From CAYWMY01 sp046352935 (GTDB taxonomy: Bacteria; Pseudomonadota; Gammaproteobacteria; Steroidobacterales; Steroidobacteraceae), in NCBI GenBank assembly GCA_046352935.1, contig JAXMGR010000004.1:124001-188000 (forward strand): 64,000 nucleotides of DNA, read 5' to 3'. Below, piece by piece: positions 1 through 8,532 of the stretch. The notes below the pieces were generated by a model. That model did not search any database. It was not told where the DNA came from and worked only from the letters and a program-made list of their open reading frames with translations. A program made the translations under genes and the position numbers. Position 1 is the stretch's first letter; each line of letters begins with the position of its first letter.

Positions 1-2496
1 CGGGACCAGGGGCAGCTCGATGCACTCGCCGCGTCGCTGGCGGAACAGGAGCCGGAGCTGGAGCGTGTGCGTGCCCGCGAGGCGGAATCGCGGGCCGGTC
101 GCGAGCGGGCCGATCAGGCCATGCAGGCCTGGCAGACCGGCTGGGACACTTTCAACCGCGAGGCCAGCGCCGCGAGCCAGGCCGCGATGGTGGAGCGTAC
201 CCGGATCGAGCAGCTCGAGACCCAGCTGCTGAGGCAGGTCAACCGGCGCGAGAAGCTCGCGGCCGAGGCCGAGCAGCTCGCCGGCGTCGCGCTCGACGCG
301 GAGATCGCCGCGCACCAGGAACGCGAGGAGGCGACCCGGCAGGCGGGCGAATCGTCCCAGCGCGAGCTCGCCGACGTGCTCGCGCGTCTGCAGCAGTCGC
401 GCGAGGACGAGCGCCGTGTCGTCTCGGAGCTGGATCGTGCGCGCCAGGACCTGCAGCGTGCGCGCGGACAGATCGTCTCGCTCGAGGCGCTGCAGCAGGT
501 GGCGCTCGGGCAGGTCAAGGGCAAGGTCGTCGAGTGGCTCGCGAAGCATGATCTCGGTGCCCGGCCGCGGCTCGCGCAGCAGCTGAACGTGGAGCCGGGG
601 TGGGACCGCGCGGTCGAGACCGTGCTGGGCTCCTATCTGGAAGCGGTGTGCGTCGACGGCCTGGATTCCATCGCGGGCCTGCTCGACAGCCTGCACGTGG
701 GGCAGGTCACCTTCGTCGGGGGTGGTGCCGCGCCGGGCGGGCAGGCACCCGCCGACGGCACGCTGCTGTCCCGCGTGCAGGGGCCCGAGGCGGTCGAGGC
801 CCTGCTGGTCGGGATCATCGCGGTGGAGTCGGTCGCCGAGGCGCTTGCACGGCGCGGCAGCCTGCGGCCCGGCGAATCGGTCATCACGCGTGACGGCGTC
901 TGGGTGGGGCGCAACTGGCTGCGCGTTTCGAGGGAGCGTGACGAACACGCGGGCGTGATCGGCCGCGAGAAGGACATCCGCGCCCTGCGCGATGCCGTAC
1001 GCGACGCCGAGCAGCGGGTCAGGACGCTGGAAGCAGGACTCGACGACCTGCGTCGCAGCGTCACCGCGCTGGATGCCCGTCGCGACGAACTGCAGACGCG
1101 TGTCAACAGGCTCCACCGCGACCACGTGACGGTCCGCGGCGAACTCGAGTCGCTGCGCGCACGGGCGCGCCACAACACCCAGCGTCTCGAGCAGATACGC
1201 GGCGAGCAACAGGAAGTCGCGCACAGGTCGCCCGCGACGAAGAGGAGATCCGCGCCGGCAGGCAGCGGCTCGCGTCGGGTCTGGAACGGCTGGCGGCGCT
1301 CGATGCGCGCAGGGCGAGCTGGAACGGAGCGCGACGGGCTGCGGGCCGCACTGGTCGTGGCGCGAGACCGTTCCACGGCGGACCAGGCGGCGCTGCAGGC
1401 CACCGCCATCAAGGTCGAGTCGCAGCGCTCGACGCTGACCTCGCTGCAGACGGCGCTCGAGCGCCTGCGCGGCCAGGCCGAGCAGTTCGTCGGCCAGCAG
1501 GCGGCAGTGCGTGAGCAGCTCGCCGCCGGTGAGGCCCCCGTCGAGCTGCTGCAGCGTGAGCTGGAGGGACACCTTGCCGCGCGGCTCTCGATCGAGCAGG
1601 AGCTTGCGGCCGCACGCGAGGCCGTCGAGGCGGCCGACCAGGAACTTCGCCGGCTGGACGAGGCGCGCATCGGCCACGAACGTCGCGTCGAAGAGGCGCG
1701 TGCCTCGCTGGACGAGGTCAAGCTCAGCGCGCAGGAGGCACGGGTCCGGCGCGAAGGACTGGCCGAGCAGTTCGCGAGCACGCGCTTCGAGCTGGCGTCC
1801 GTCGTCGCGGGCCTGACGGAGGAGGCCAGTGTCGCGGCCTGGGAGCAGACGCTCGCGGAGATCACGGCCCGGATCGAGCGGCTGGGCGCCGTCAATCTCG
1901 CGTCCATCGACGAACTCAAGGAGCAGACCGAGCGCAAGGAATATCTCGACCGGCAGTTCGCCGACCTGTCCGAGGCACTCAACACGCTGGACCAGGCGAT
2001 CCGCAGCATTGATCGCGAGACGCGCACCCGGTTCCAGGACACCTTCGATCGCATCAACACGGGACTCCAGCAGAAGTTCCCGCGGCTCTTCGCGGGCGGC
2101 AACGCCTATCTGGAGCTGGTCGGCGAGGATGTGTTGAGTGCCGGCGTCGCCGTGATGGCGCGGCCGCCCGGCAAGCGCAACAGCACCATCAGCCAGCTCT
2201 CGGGTGGCGAGAAGGCGCTCACGGCCGTTGCCCTCGTCTTCTCCATCTTCGAACTGAATCCGGCGCCGTTCTGTCTCCTCGACGAGGTCGACGCGCCGCT
2301 CGACGAGAGCAACGTGGGCCGGTTCTGCGACATCGTGAGGGACATGTCCGAGCGCGTGCAGTTCATCTTCATCACGCACAACAAGGTCACCATGGAACTC
2401 GCCGGGCAGTTGATCGGTGTCACGATGACCGAGCCCGGCGTTTCGCGACTCGTGGCCGTGGACGTGGACGAGGCCGTCCGCATGGCGGCGAGCTAG
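1..2496 (+). CDS. smc: Chromosome partition protein SMC, 5'-truncated by window edge
   Basis: The reading frame is open from base 1, so the N-terminal ATPase half and first coiled coil lie outside the window; 831 residues remain. In order they show coiled coil, a hinge domain (about nt 520-900), the returning coiled coil, and the C-terminal ATPase lobe with the signature LSGGEKAL (about nt 2197) and Walker B FCLLDEVDAPLDESN (about nt 2270). SMC dimers bridge their heads with the ScpA/ScpB kleisin complex, encoded here at 15-17 kb, and condense and segregate chromosomes. zipA follows 16 bp downstream. Oddity: between nt 1221 and 1327 the protein reads as low-complexity basic sequence, while the other two forward frames read as proper heptad coiled coil. 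This fits three single-base deletions that cancel out. Identity is certain; the local sequence is doubtful. Confidence 0.96.
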   Translation, partial: RDQGQLDALAASLAEQEPELERVRAREAESRAGRERADQAMQAWQTGWDTFNREASAASQAAMVERTRIEQLETQLLRQVNRREKLAAEAEQLAGVALDAEIAAHQEREEATRQAGESSQRELADVLARLQQSREDERRVVSELDRARQDLQRARGQIVSLEALQQVALGQVKGKVVEWLAKHDLGARPRLAQQLNVEPGWDRAVETVLGSYLEAVCVDGLDSIAGLLDSLHVGQVTFVGGGAAPGGQAPADGTLLSRVQGPEAVEALLVGIIAVESVAEALARRGSLRPGESVITRDGVWVGRNWLRVSRERDEHAGVIGREKDIRALRDAVRDAEQRVRTLEAGLDDLRRSVTALDARRDELQTRVNRLHRDHVTVRGELESLRARARHNTQRLEQIRGEQQEVAHRSPATKRRSAPAGSGSRRVWNGWRRSMRAGRAGTERDGLRAALVVARDRSTADQAALQATAIKVESQRSTLTSLQTALERLRGQAEQFVGQQAAVREQLAAGEAPVELLQRELEGHLAARLSIEQELAAAREAVEAADQELRRLDEARIGHERRVEEARASLDEVKLSAQEARVRREGLAEQFASTRFELASVVAGLTEEASVAAWEQTLAEITARIERLGAVNLASIDELKEQTERKEYLDRQFADLSEALNTLDQAIRSIDRETRTRFQDTFDRINTGLQQKFPRLFAGGNAYLELVGEDVLSAGVAVMARPPGKRNSTISQLSGGEKALTAVALVFSIFELNPAPFCLLDEVDAPLDESNVGRFCDIVRDMSERVQFIFITHNKVTMELAGQLIGVTMTEPGVSRLVAVDVDEAVRMAAS

Positions 2497-2512
2497 AGGT
2501 CCGGGACGCGCG

Positions 2513-3484
2513 ATGGCCGAGCTGCGCTGGATTCTGCTGGCCGCGGGCGCCCTCCTGATCATCGCGATCTGGTGGAGCGGACGCCGCCGGAGCGAGGCCG
2601 ATGACGACCTGCTGGCCGACGCAGCGGGAGAGGACCGGGAGGAGCCGGGTCTCGGTGCCGATGCGGGTGAGGTCGATGAGGCCCGCGAGCGCGTCGTTCC
2701 GGCGATCGCCATCAGTGTGTCGGACCGCCTCGGCCAGCCGCGAAGTCCACCGGTCGTGGAGATCCCCGCCGATGTCGAACCGGAGCTCGTGGCAGCGACG
2801 CCGCTGCGCGTGCCGTTGATCGACATGCCCGTCATGAGGGCGGGAGAACCCCTGCAGCGCGACGCCGTCGCGAGCGGGATCCGTCCGGTGCCTGCGCGTC
2901 CGGCGGCTCCGGGCGAGCGGGAACCCTGGGTCCGCACCCAGCCCATGCGGCGCAGCGAGGTCGGCGCGATGCGCGCCGACGCGCCGGATCGCCCCGGTGC
3001 CGGGACCGCCGGGCCGGCCACCGATTCATCGGTTGCGGCATCCGAGCCGCCGCAGGCGCGGCAGCGCATCGTCGCCCTGCGCGTGATGTCGGGCGAACAG
3101 CGCTGGTCCGGTGCCGATCTGATCTCGGCGCTGCAGATCGAGGGCCTGGTCTTCGGCAAATACTCGATCTTTCATCGCCAGCGCGAGGACGGACGCAGCA
3201 TCTACTGCCTCGCCAGCATGGTGGAGCCGGGATCGTTCGATCTCGAGACGATCGAGTCGCAGACCTTCCCGGGCATATCTTTGTTCGCGGTCCTTCCTGG
3301 GCCCCTCGATGCGCCGACGACTTTCGACCAGATGCTGGCGACGGCGCGGCGGCTCGGCGAGCGGCTCGGTGGGAACCTGCAGGACGAGCACGACAGCAGC
3401 CTGACCGCCCAGCGGATCCTGAACCTGCGCGAGGAACTCGTGCATTTCGATCACCTGCTGGCGCGGCGGCCCAGAAAGCCCTGA
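2513..3484 (+). CDS. zipA: Cell division protein ZipA
   Basis: ZipA is the inner-membrane anchor that tethers and bundles FtsZ at the division ring. The 323-residue product has an N-terminal membrane helix (residues about 4-20), then a charged segment and a long Pro/Ala/Glu-rich linker (about 25-180), and the C-terminal FtsZ-binding domain (about 185-315, starting near RIVALRVMSG and including GLVFGKYSIFHR). This N-out single-span layout and the smc-zipA-ligA order are typical of Gammaproteobacteria. The start ATG lies 16 bp after the smc stop, and ligA starts 27 bp after the zipA stop, so the three are probably cotranscribed. Confidence 0.93.
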   Translation: MAELRWILLAAGALLIIAIWWSGRRRSEADDDLLADAAGEDREEPGLGADAGEVDEARERVVPAIAISVSDRLGQPRSPPVVEIPADVEPELVAATPLRVPLIDMPVMRAGEPLQRDAVASGIRPVPARPAAPGEREPWVRTQPMRRSEVGAMRADAPDRPGAGTAGPATDSSVAASEPPQARQRIVALRVMSGEQRWSGADLISALQIEGLVFGKYSIFHRQREDGRSIYCLASMVEPGSFDLETIESQTFPGISLFAVLPGPLDAPTTFDQMLATARRLGERLGGNLQDEHDSSLTAQRILNLREELVHFDHLLARRPRKP

Positions 3485-3511
3485 CCCGGGGGCTGTCCGG
3501 GGGCACAGGTC

Positions 3512-5543
3512 ATGAACCGCGCGAGTGCAGACATCGTCCGTCGCGTGAGAACCCTGCGCGAGCAGATCGGGCACCACGACTACCGGTACCACGTCCTCGA
3601 CGATCCCGAGGTGCCCGATGCCGAGTACGACCGTCTCGTCGTGGAACTGCGCCGGCTGGAGGCCGAGCACCCGGAACTCGTGACCCCCGATTCGCCGACC
3701 CGGCGCGTCGGCGCGGCGCCGCTGCCCGAGCTCGGGGAAGTACGCCACCGCGAGCCCATGCTGTCGCTCGACAATGCCTTCGTGCGCGAGGACGTCGAGG
3801 CGTTCGATCGCCGCGTTCGCGATCGTCTCCGGACTCGCGGCCGGGATCCGCTATGCCTGTGAGCCGAAGCTCGACGGGCTCGCGGTGAGCCTGACCTACG
3901 AGCGAGGCTCCCTCGTGCAGGCCGCCACACGCGGCGATGGCACGACCGGCGAGGACGTGACGCACAACATCCGCACCATCCGCGCGGTGCCGCTGCGGTT
4001 GAACGGCAGGGGCTGGCCCGCGCGGCTCGACGTCCGCGGCGAGGTGTTCATGCCCATCGCGGGATTCGAGGCGATGAATCGCCTCGCTGCGAAGCGTGGT
4101 GAGAAGGTCTTCGTGAACCCGCGCAATGCCGCGGCCGGCAGCCTGCGCCAGCTCGATCCGCGCATCGCGGCCGCACGACCGCTCGACGTGTTCTTCTACG
4201 GCGCGATCGTCGAAGAACTGCCGCATGCACCGGAGAGCCACGGCGCCGTGCTCGAACTGCTGCGGAACTGGGGCCTGCGCACCTGCCCGGAATTCACGGT
4301 CGTCGAGGGTGTCGACGGACTCCTCGCGTACTACGAGCGGATCGGCCGCAGGCGCGCGTCGCTGCCGTATCAGATCGACGGCGTCGTCTACAAGGTCGAC
4401 CGCCTCGATCAGCAGCGTCGCCTCGGATTCATCGCGCGTGCGCCGCGCTGGGCCATCGCACACAAGTTCCCGGCCGAGGAAGAGCTCACGGTCGTGCGCG
4501 GCATCGAGTGGCAGGTCGGACGCACGGGCGCACTGACGCCTGTCGCACGCCTCGAGCCCGTTTTCGTCGGTGGCGTGACAGTCAGCAATGCCACGCTGCA
4601 CAACATCGACGAACTGCACCGCAAGGACGTGCGCATCGGTGACACCGTGATCGTGCGGCGCGCCGGCGACGTGATCCCGGAGGTCGTCAAGGTGGTCGCG
4701 GAGCGCAGGCCGCACGATGCGCGCCAGGTCCGGCTGCCGGCCCGCTGTCCCGTCTGCGGCGCCGCAGTCGTGCGGGAAGAGGAGGAAGCGGTCGCGCGGT
4801 GCAGCGGTGGCTTGTTCTGCCCGGCGCAGCGCAAGGAGTCCCTGCGACACTTCGCCTCGCGTCGTGCGATGGACATCCAGGGTCTGGGTACGCGTCTGAT
4901 CGATCAGCTCGTCGACGCGGGACTCGTCAACAGCGTCGCGGATATCTATCAACTCGATGTCCCGAGGCTCGCCGCGCTCGATCGCATGGCGGAGAAATCG
5001 GCGGGCAATCTCGTCGAGGCGATCGACAGCAGCCGCAGGGTTCCACTGGCCCGGTTCCTCTACGCACTGGGCATCCGCGATGTCGGCGAAGCGACCGCGC
5101 TCGCTCTGGCCGAACACTTCCGCAGCCTGGACGCCCTGCGTCGGGCTTCGGTCGACGAGATCCAGGAAGTCCCGGATATCGGTCCCGTGGTGGCGGGACA
5201 CGTCCATGCGTTCTTCTCGGAGTCCCACAATGCGACGATCGTCGATGGGTTGCTCAGTCACAAGGGCGCTCGCATCGAGATCGAAGCGATGCCTGAGCGG
5301 TGCCGCAGCACCGGGCCGCTCGCCGGAAAGACGGTCGTCGTCACCGGGACGCTGAGCGGCATGACCCGCGAGGAGGCGCAGCAGCGCGTGCGCGATGCCG
5401 GTGGCAAGGCCGCGGGAAGCGTCTCCGCGAAGACCGATTACCTCGTCGTCGGCGCCGACGCGGGCTCCAAGCTGCGCAAGGCCGAGCAGCTCGGTGTGCC
5501 GGTGCTCAGCGAGGCCGAGTTCCTGGATCTGCTGCGCAGCTGA
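3512..5543 (+). CDS. ligA: NAD-dependent DNA ligase LigA, interrupted by one frameshift
   Basis: LigA seals nicks in replication and repair using NAD+. Reading from the ATG at 3512, the Ia domain (HDYRYHVLDDPEVPDAEYD) is intact, but this frame stops at 3862. The catalytic lysine motif KLDGLAV and everything after it lie in the frame one base later. That second frame supplies TRGDGTTGEDV, the OB fold, a four-cysteine zinc finger (CPVC at about nt 4748 and two further Cys near 4800-4820), the helix-hairpin-helix domain and a C-terminal BRCT domain ending at 5543. The shift is a +1 base (or -2) between about 3822 and 3850, where the protein should run from VRDRL into YACEPKLDG. All domains are otherwise complete and well conserved. 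Because this ligase is normally essential, an assembly indel is more likely than a true null; a functional second ligase elsewhere would be the alternative. Confidence 0.92.
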
Positions 5544-5602
5544 CAGATTGCCGGCGGGGCATCTGCTGGATCGGTCTGCCGTGCGTTGCAGGGGGCGGTG
5601 CG

Positions 5603-6513
5603 TCAGCTCGACTCATCCTGCCGCGGGCCACCGGTCGCGGGATCGGGCGGCGGTGGATCCGCGAACATGTACAGAGCCACGCCCGCGCGAACCGTCTTAC
5701 GGCGGCGTGCGGCCTGCCGGTTGCCGGCCTCGTTCTGGGCGAGCCAGCCCTCCAGGTCGTCGAGGAACGCCGCTCCGCGGCGCGCGATCAACTGGCGCAG
5801 CATCGGCACGACTTCCGGGGACAGATTCGTCGCGACGACTGCATCTTCGAAGAGTCGATCATCGGGACTGGCTGAGAGGTTGTGCTCCAGAGTCGTGGCC
5901 AGGTCGCGTATCGTCTCACCGAGATGCTGAACAGCATCTGGATCCGCGCCGCCGGCCGAAAGCGGCGCGATACGGCCCGGACCATCCCGTCACGTGTCAT
6001 GCGCGCCGCCTTCACGCGGAGGAGCTCGTCCAGGATGATCCGCGGATAGATGTCGCCGCTGAACTTCTTCACGAGCGAAGTGAAGGATGGATGCGGGCCA
6101 TCGAACGGAAGAAGGCGCGGGCGGCCGTCCCGGTCGGTGAAATCCGGGCTCTCGAACCAGCCCGCGAGGACTCTCGCCAGCCGGTTGCGCTGATAGTGCT
6201 TTTGCGCAGGACGTTCGCCGGTCGCCGCACTTCGCGTGTTCGCGACGTCGCTGACCGCATGTCGGTGCAGGCCCGTCAGCGACGAAATGCGAGAAAAGTT
6301 CGGCTCCTTGCCCTGTTCCTTCAGCACATCCTCCGCCGCATCGACGAATGAAGCGTTTGCGACGGCGGTGAACTCGTGTGCCGTAATGCCCTGCCGAAGC
6401 AACATGCGTGCGAGTGGGCGGAGAAGCAGGGCGAGGGCGCTGCGGACAACGCTGTGCCGCTGAGCAATGGCACCAAGAGGAATCAAATCAATTGCCGCCA
6501 CGTGCATCCTCAT
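5603..6513 (-). pseudogene. DUF6502-like protein, frameshifted
   Basis: Function unknown; this is a paralogue of the proteins at 7593-8468 and 6706-7440. The first part (from the ATG at 6513) has LLLRPLARMLLRQGIT, then a helix-turn-helix-like stretch ISSLTGLHRHAVSDV (residues about 75-90), then HPSFTSLVKKFSGDIYPRI. Homology leaves this frame near nt 5945, where it reads nonsense and stops at 5788. It continues in the neighbouring frame as IRDLATTLEHNLSA and ends at 5603 with the family-typical tail RAGVALYMF. One single-base indel therefore splits an otherwise complete gene. It could be a recent pseudogene or an assembly error. It converges on ligA and diverges from the next DUF6502 gene. The family name rests on recall of the domain, not on a search. 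Confidence 0.72.
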
Positions 6514-6705
6514 CGATCCAAACGTCGCTACGCGCCATGGTTTGGAAGTATTTGGTCAACGATGTCTTTTCATCAAATCAGGTGTTGCTCAGGGCTTCTA
6601 GTATCGCTCAACGAATGGCGAAAAGATTCGTCATTGGGTATGTGTAAGGCTACCGTGGTCTGGTGCGGACCGTGGGATCTAACAGCCAACCAAGACGGAG
6701 AATGT

Positions 6706-7440
6706 ATGACAACGTCGATTCCGGAAATCGAAGTCTCCGCTGCATCACTCATTGAAAAGATCGTGCGCATACTCGCTGCATGTGGCGTTGACTCATCAAT
6801 TGTGGTTGATCTGATTGCCAATAGTCTTGAGCGCAACGCTGGAATACAGCGGCCAAGGCCAATCACCACTTCCGACGGTGCCCACCTTCGAGCATGCCAA
6901 GTTGTATTCAGGTGGAGGCGTGACCCGCGCTTTCTGGGGCGTGATGGACTTCCGGCAAATCTAAACCGTGTGCCGCATCAGCCGTCTTTCGATGGATTGG
7001 TTTCGGTAGTGCTTCCCGGCGAAGACCCAGACCGGGTGCTTGACTACTTGCTGGCTTTCGAGGCGGTTGAGGTTCGTGATGAACAGGTCAGGCTGCTCGT
7101 CGACTCTGTTCTTACATCTACTGGTAGGCGTGGAGACACACTCGCTCCAGGCGCTGTTCTGTCGCACGTAAATAACTTCCTCACGTCTGTTGAGTTCAAT
7201 CTCTTGGAGAAGCCGAACATCAGTAAGGGGCGGTTTGAGCGAGCGTGTTACGTATCCATACCCGACAACTTGGTGCCAGTGTTCGAACGGTTCATTGACA
7301 GGCGCGGCCAAGATTTCATCGATGTAGTGGATGAGTGGCTGGAGAGGCACCGAGCGGGCGTGGTTGCCGCTGGGCCACGCACTACCGTTGGGGCCGGTGC
7401 TTACATGTTTGTTCATCCATCGGGCGTTCCAGTTCCATGA
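6706..7440 (+). CDS. DUF6502-like protein, short form lacking the HTH region
   Basis: 244 residues of unknown function. The C-terminal two thirds match its two neighbours: HQPSFDGLVSVVLPGEDPDRVLDYLL corresponds in position to the HPSF/AGSF...SLV block of the paralogues, and the end TTVGAGAYMFVHP matches their GVGLYFY/GVALYMF tails. The N-terminal part keeps a helical start (SLIEKIVRILAACGVDSSIVVDLIANS) but lacks the TGLxRxxVSDI helix-turn-helix-like segment. The ATG at 6706 is preceded by GGAG at 6697-6700; the frame is open further upstream, but that stretch runs into the divergent promoter region. Base composition is clearly less GC-rich than the flanking housekeeping genes, which suggests acquisition by transfer. 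Confidence 0.6.
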   Translation: MTTSIPEIEVSAASLIEKIVRILAACGVDSSIVVDLIANSLERNAGIQRPRPITTSDGAHLRACQVVFRWRRDPRFLGRDGLPANLNRVPHQPSFDGLVSVVLPGEDPDRVLDYLLAFEAVEVRDEQVRLLVDSVLTSTGRRGDTLAPGAVLSHVNNFLTSVEFNLLEKPNISKGRFERACYVSIPDNLVPVFERFIDRRGQDFIDVVDEWLERHRAGVVAAGPRTTVGAGAYMFVHPSGVPVP

Positions 7441-7592
7441 TCATAAAAAACATTAAGTTAAGCATTAATCGTCAACATTTATTGATATAAGTACCATAAG
7501 TAGTTGATTTAAAACACCCGTCCGATCGGTTCCTTGATTGCCATTTCTGTCGCTAGTTGTGCGAACATTCTGTGAAATGGCTGGATTAAGTT
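7441..7592. promoter_or_regulatory. AT-rich intergenic region upstream of third DUF6502 gene
   Basis: About 80 bases (7440-7520) are strikingly AT-rich in a GC-rich chromosome, with TTAAG, TTAAT and TTGATATAAG words. A weak sigma70-like -35 TTGATA occurs at 7482-7487, but no good -10 sits at the right distance. It most likely holds the promoter of the gene at 7593. AT-rich promoters of this kind are typical of horizontally acquired DNA bound by nucleoid silencers. That last point is inference. Confidence 0.4.
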
Positions 7593-8468
7593 ATGTCAGC
7601 TACTTATGATGTAAAACAAGATTTGCTCGCAGCATTTCGATCGTTGATGAGCCCTCTGGTGAGAATCCTTCTGAGGAATGGCGTCGCGTTTCGAGAGTTT
7701 GCTGACGTGATTCGGGAAGTCTATGTGTCGGCGTGTGTTCAGGAGTTGGCGAAGCAGCGCCGAGGCGCCTCGCTGGCGCGTGTGGCCATGATGACCGGCC
7801 TGACACGGCGTGAAGTTTCCGATATCGCCGCTGGTCGCGGTGCCTCGATTGATGGCGTCGCCAGTAATGCCAACAAGGCAGCTAAGTTGTTGGAGGCGTG
7901 GCATACGGACCCTGAGTACTTGGCGCCATACGGATTTCCTAGGGATCTAAGTGTCGATCCTGGGGATGCCGCGGGGTCATTCCATTCGTTGGTCGATAAG
8001 TACATTGGGTCGGGTTCTGCTCCAGCCATGTTGGAGGAGTTGGTCCGAGTCGGTGCTGCAAAGATGCTTGAGGGCGGGCAGGTTATCCGGGTCCTAAAAC
8101 GGACCTATATTCCGACTGAAATGACACCGGAGTTGGTGCAGATATTTACGCAGGCTGTCCGTCGCTACGTCGAGACGGTAGACCATAACCTTTCGCAATC
8201 TGATTCGACAGGGCGAAGGTTCGATCGATTGGTTTACCCGGACGAGGGCTTGCGCGAGGCTGATGTGCCGATCTTCGAGCAGCAAGTTCGCGACTACTTG
8301 GAAACCGTCATCGCGGAAGTCGATGCGAAGGCGGCCTTGTTCCCCAAGCCAGATTCGTCCTCGAGTGAAAAGCCAGTGTACGTGGGAGTTGGCCTTTACT
8401 TCTATCGTGAGCACGTTGACGAAGAGGTCGATTTGAGTCGCCTGACGGGAGACGACACGCACCATTAG
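7593..8468 (+). CDS. DUF6502-like protein, full-length
   Basis: 291 residues, function unknown, the complete member of the local trio. Order of parts: FRSLMSPLVRILLRNGVAFREFADVIREVYV (residues about 15-45), an HTH-like block ARVAMMTGLTRREVSDI (about 62-78), a middle segment AGSFHSLVDKYIG / MLEELVRVGAAKM (about 128-160), a helical segment with AVRRYVETVDHNL, and a C-terminal GVGLYFYREH. The HTH-like block and absence of membrane segments or signal peptide suggest a cytoplasmic DNA-binding or regulatory protein. The next gene (exported repeat protein) starts 64 bp downstream on the same strand, so the pair may form a unit. Composition is less GC-rich than the chromosome around it. Confidence 0.68.
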   Translation: MSATYDVKQDLLAAFRSLMSPLVRILLRNGVAFREFADVIREVYVSACVQELAKQRRGASLARVAMMTGLTRREVSDIAAGRGASIDGVASNANKAAKLLEAWHTDPEYLAPYGFPRDLSVDPGDAAGSFHSLVDKYIGSGSAPAMLEELVRVGAAKMLEGGQVIRVLKRTYIPTEMTPELVQIFTQAVRRYVETVDHNLSQSDSTGRRFDRLVYPDEGLREADVPIFEQQVRDYLETVIAEVDAKAALFPKPDSSSSEKPVYVGVGLYFYREHVDEEVDLSRLTGDDTHH

Positions 8469-8532
8469 GCTGATATGGCCGAAATTGGCGCAAGAGCCGA
8501 TTCGGTAGCGAAAAGAAAAAAGGGGTGAAGGG

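Noticed and set aside
3510..5261. 583-codon minus-strand frame opposite ligA
   Set aside because: Runs across the ligA frameshift without interruption only because it is in a shadow frame; no recognisable family.
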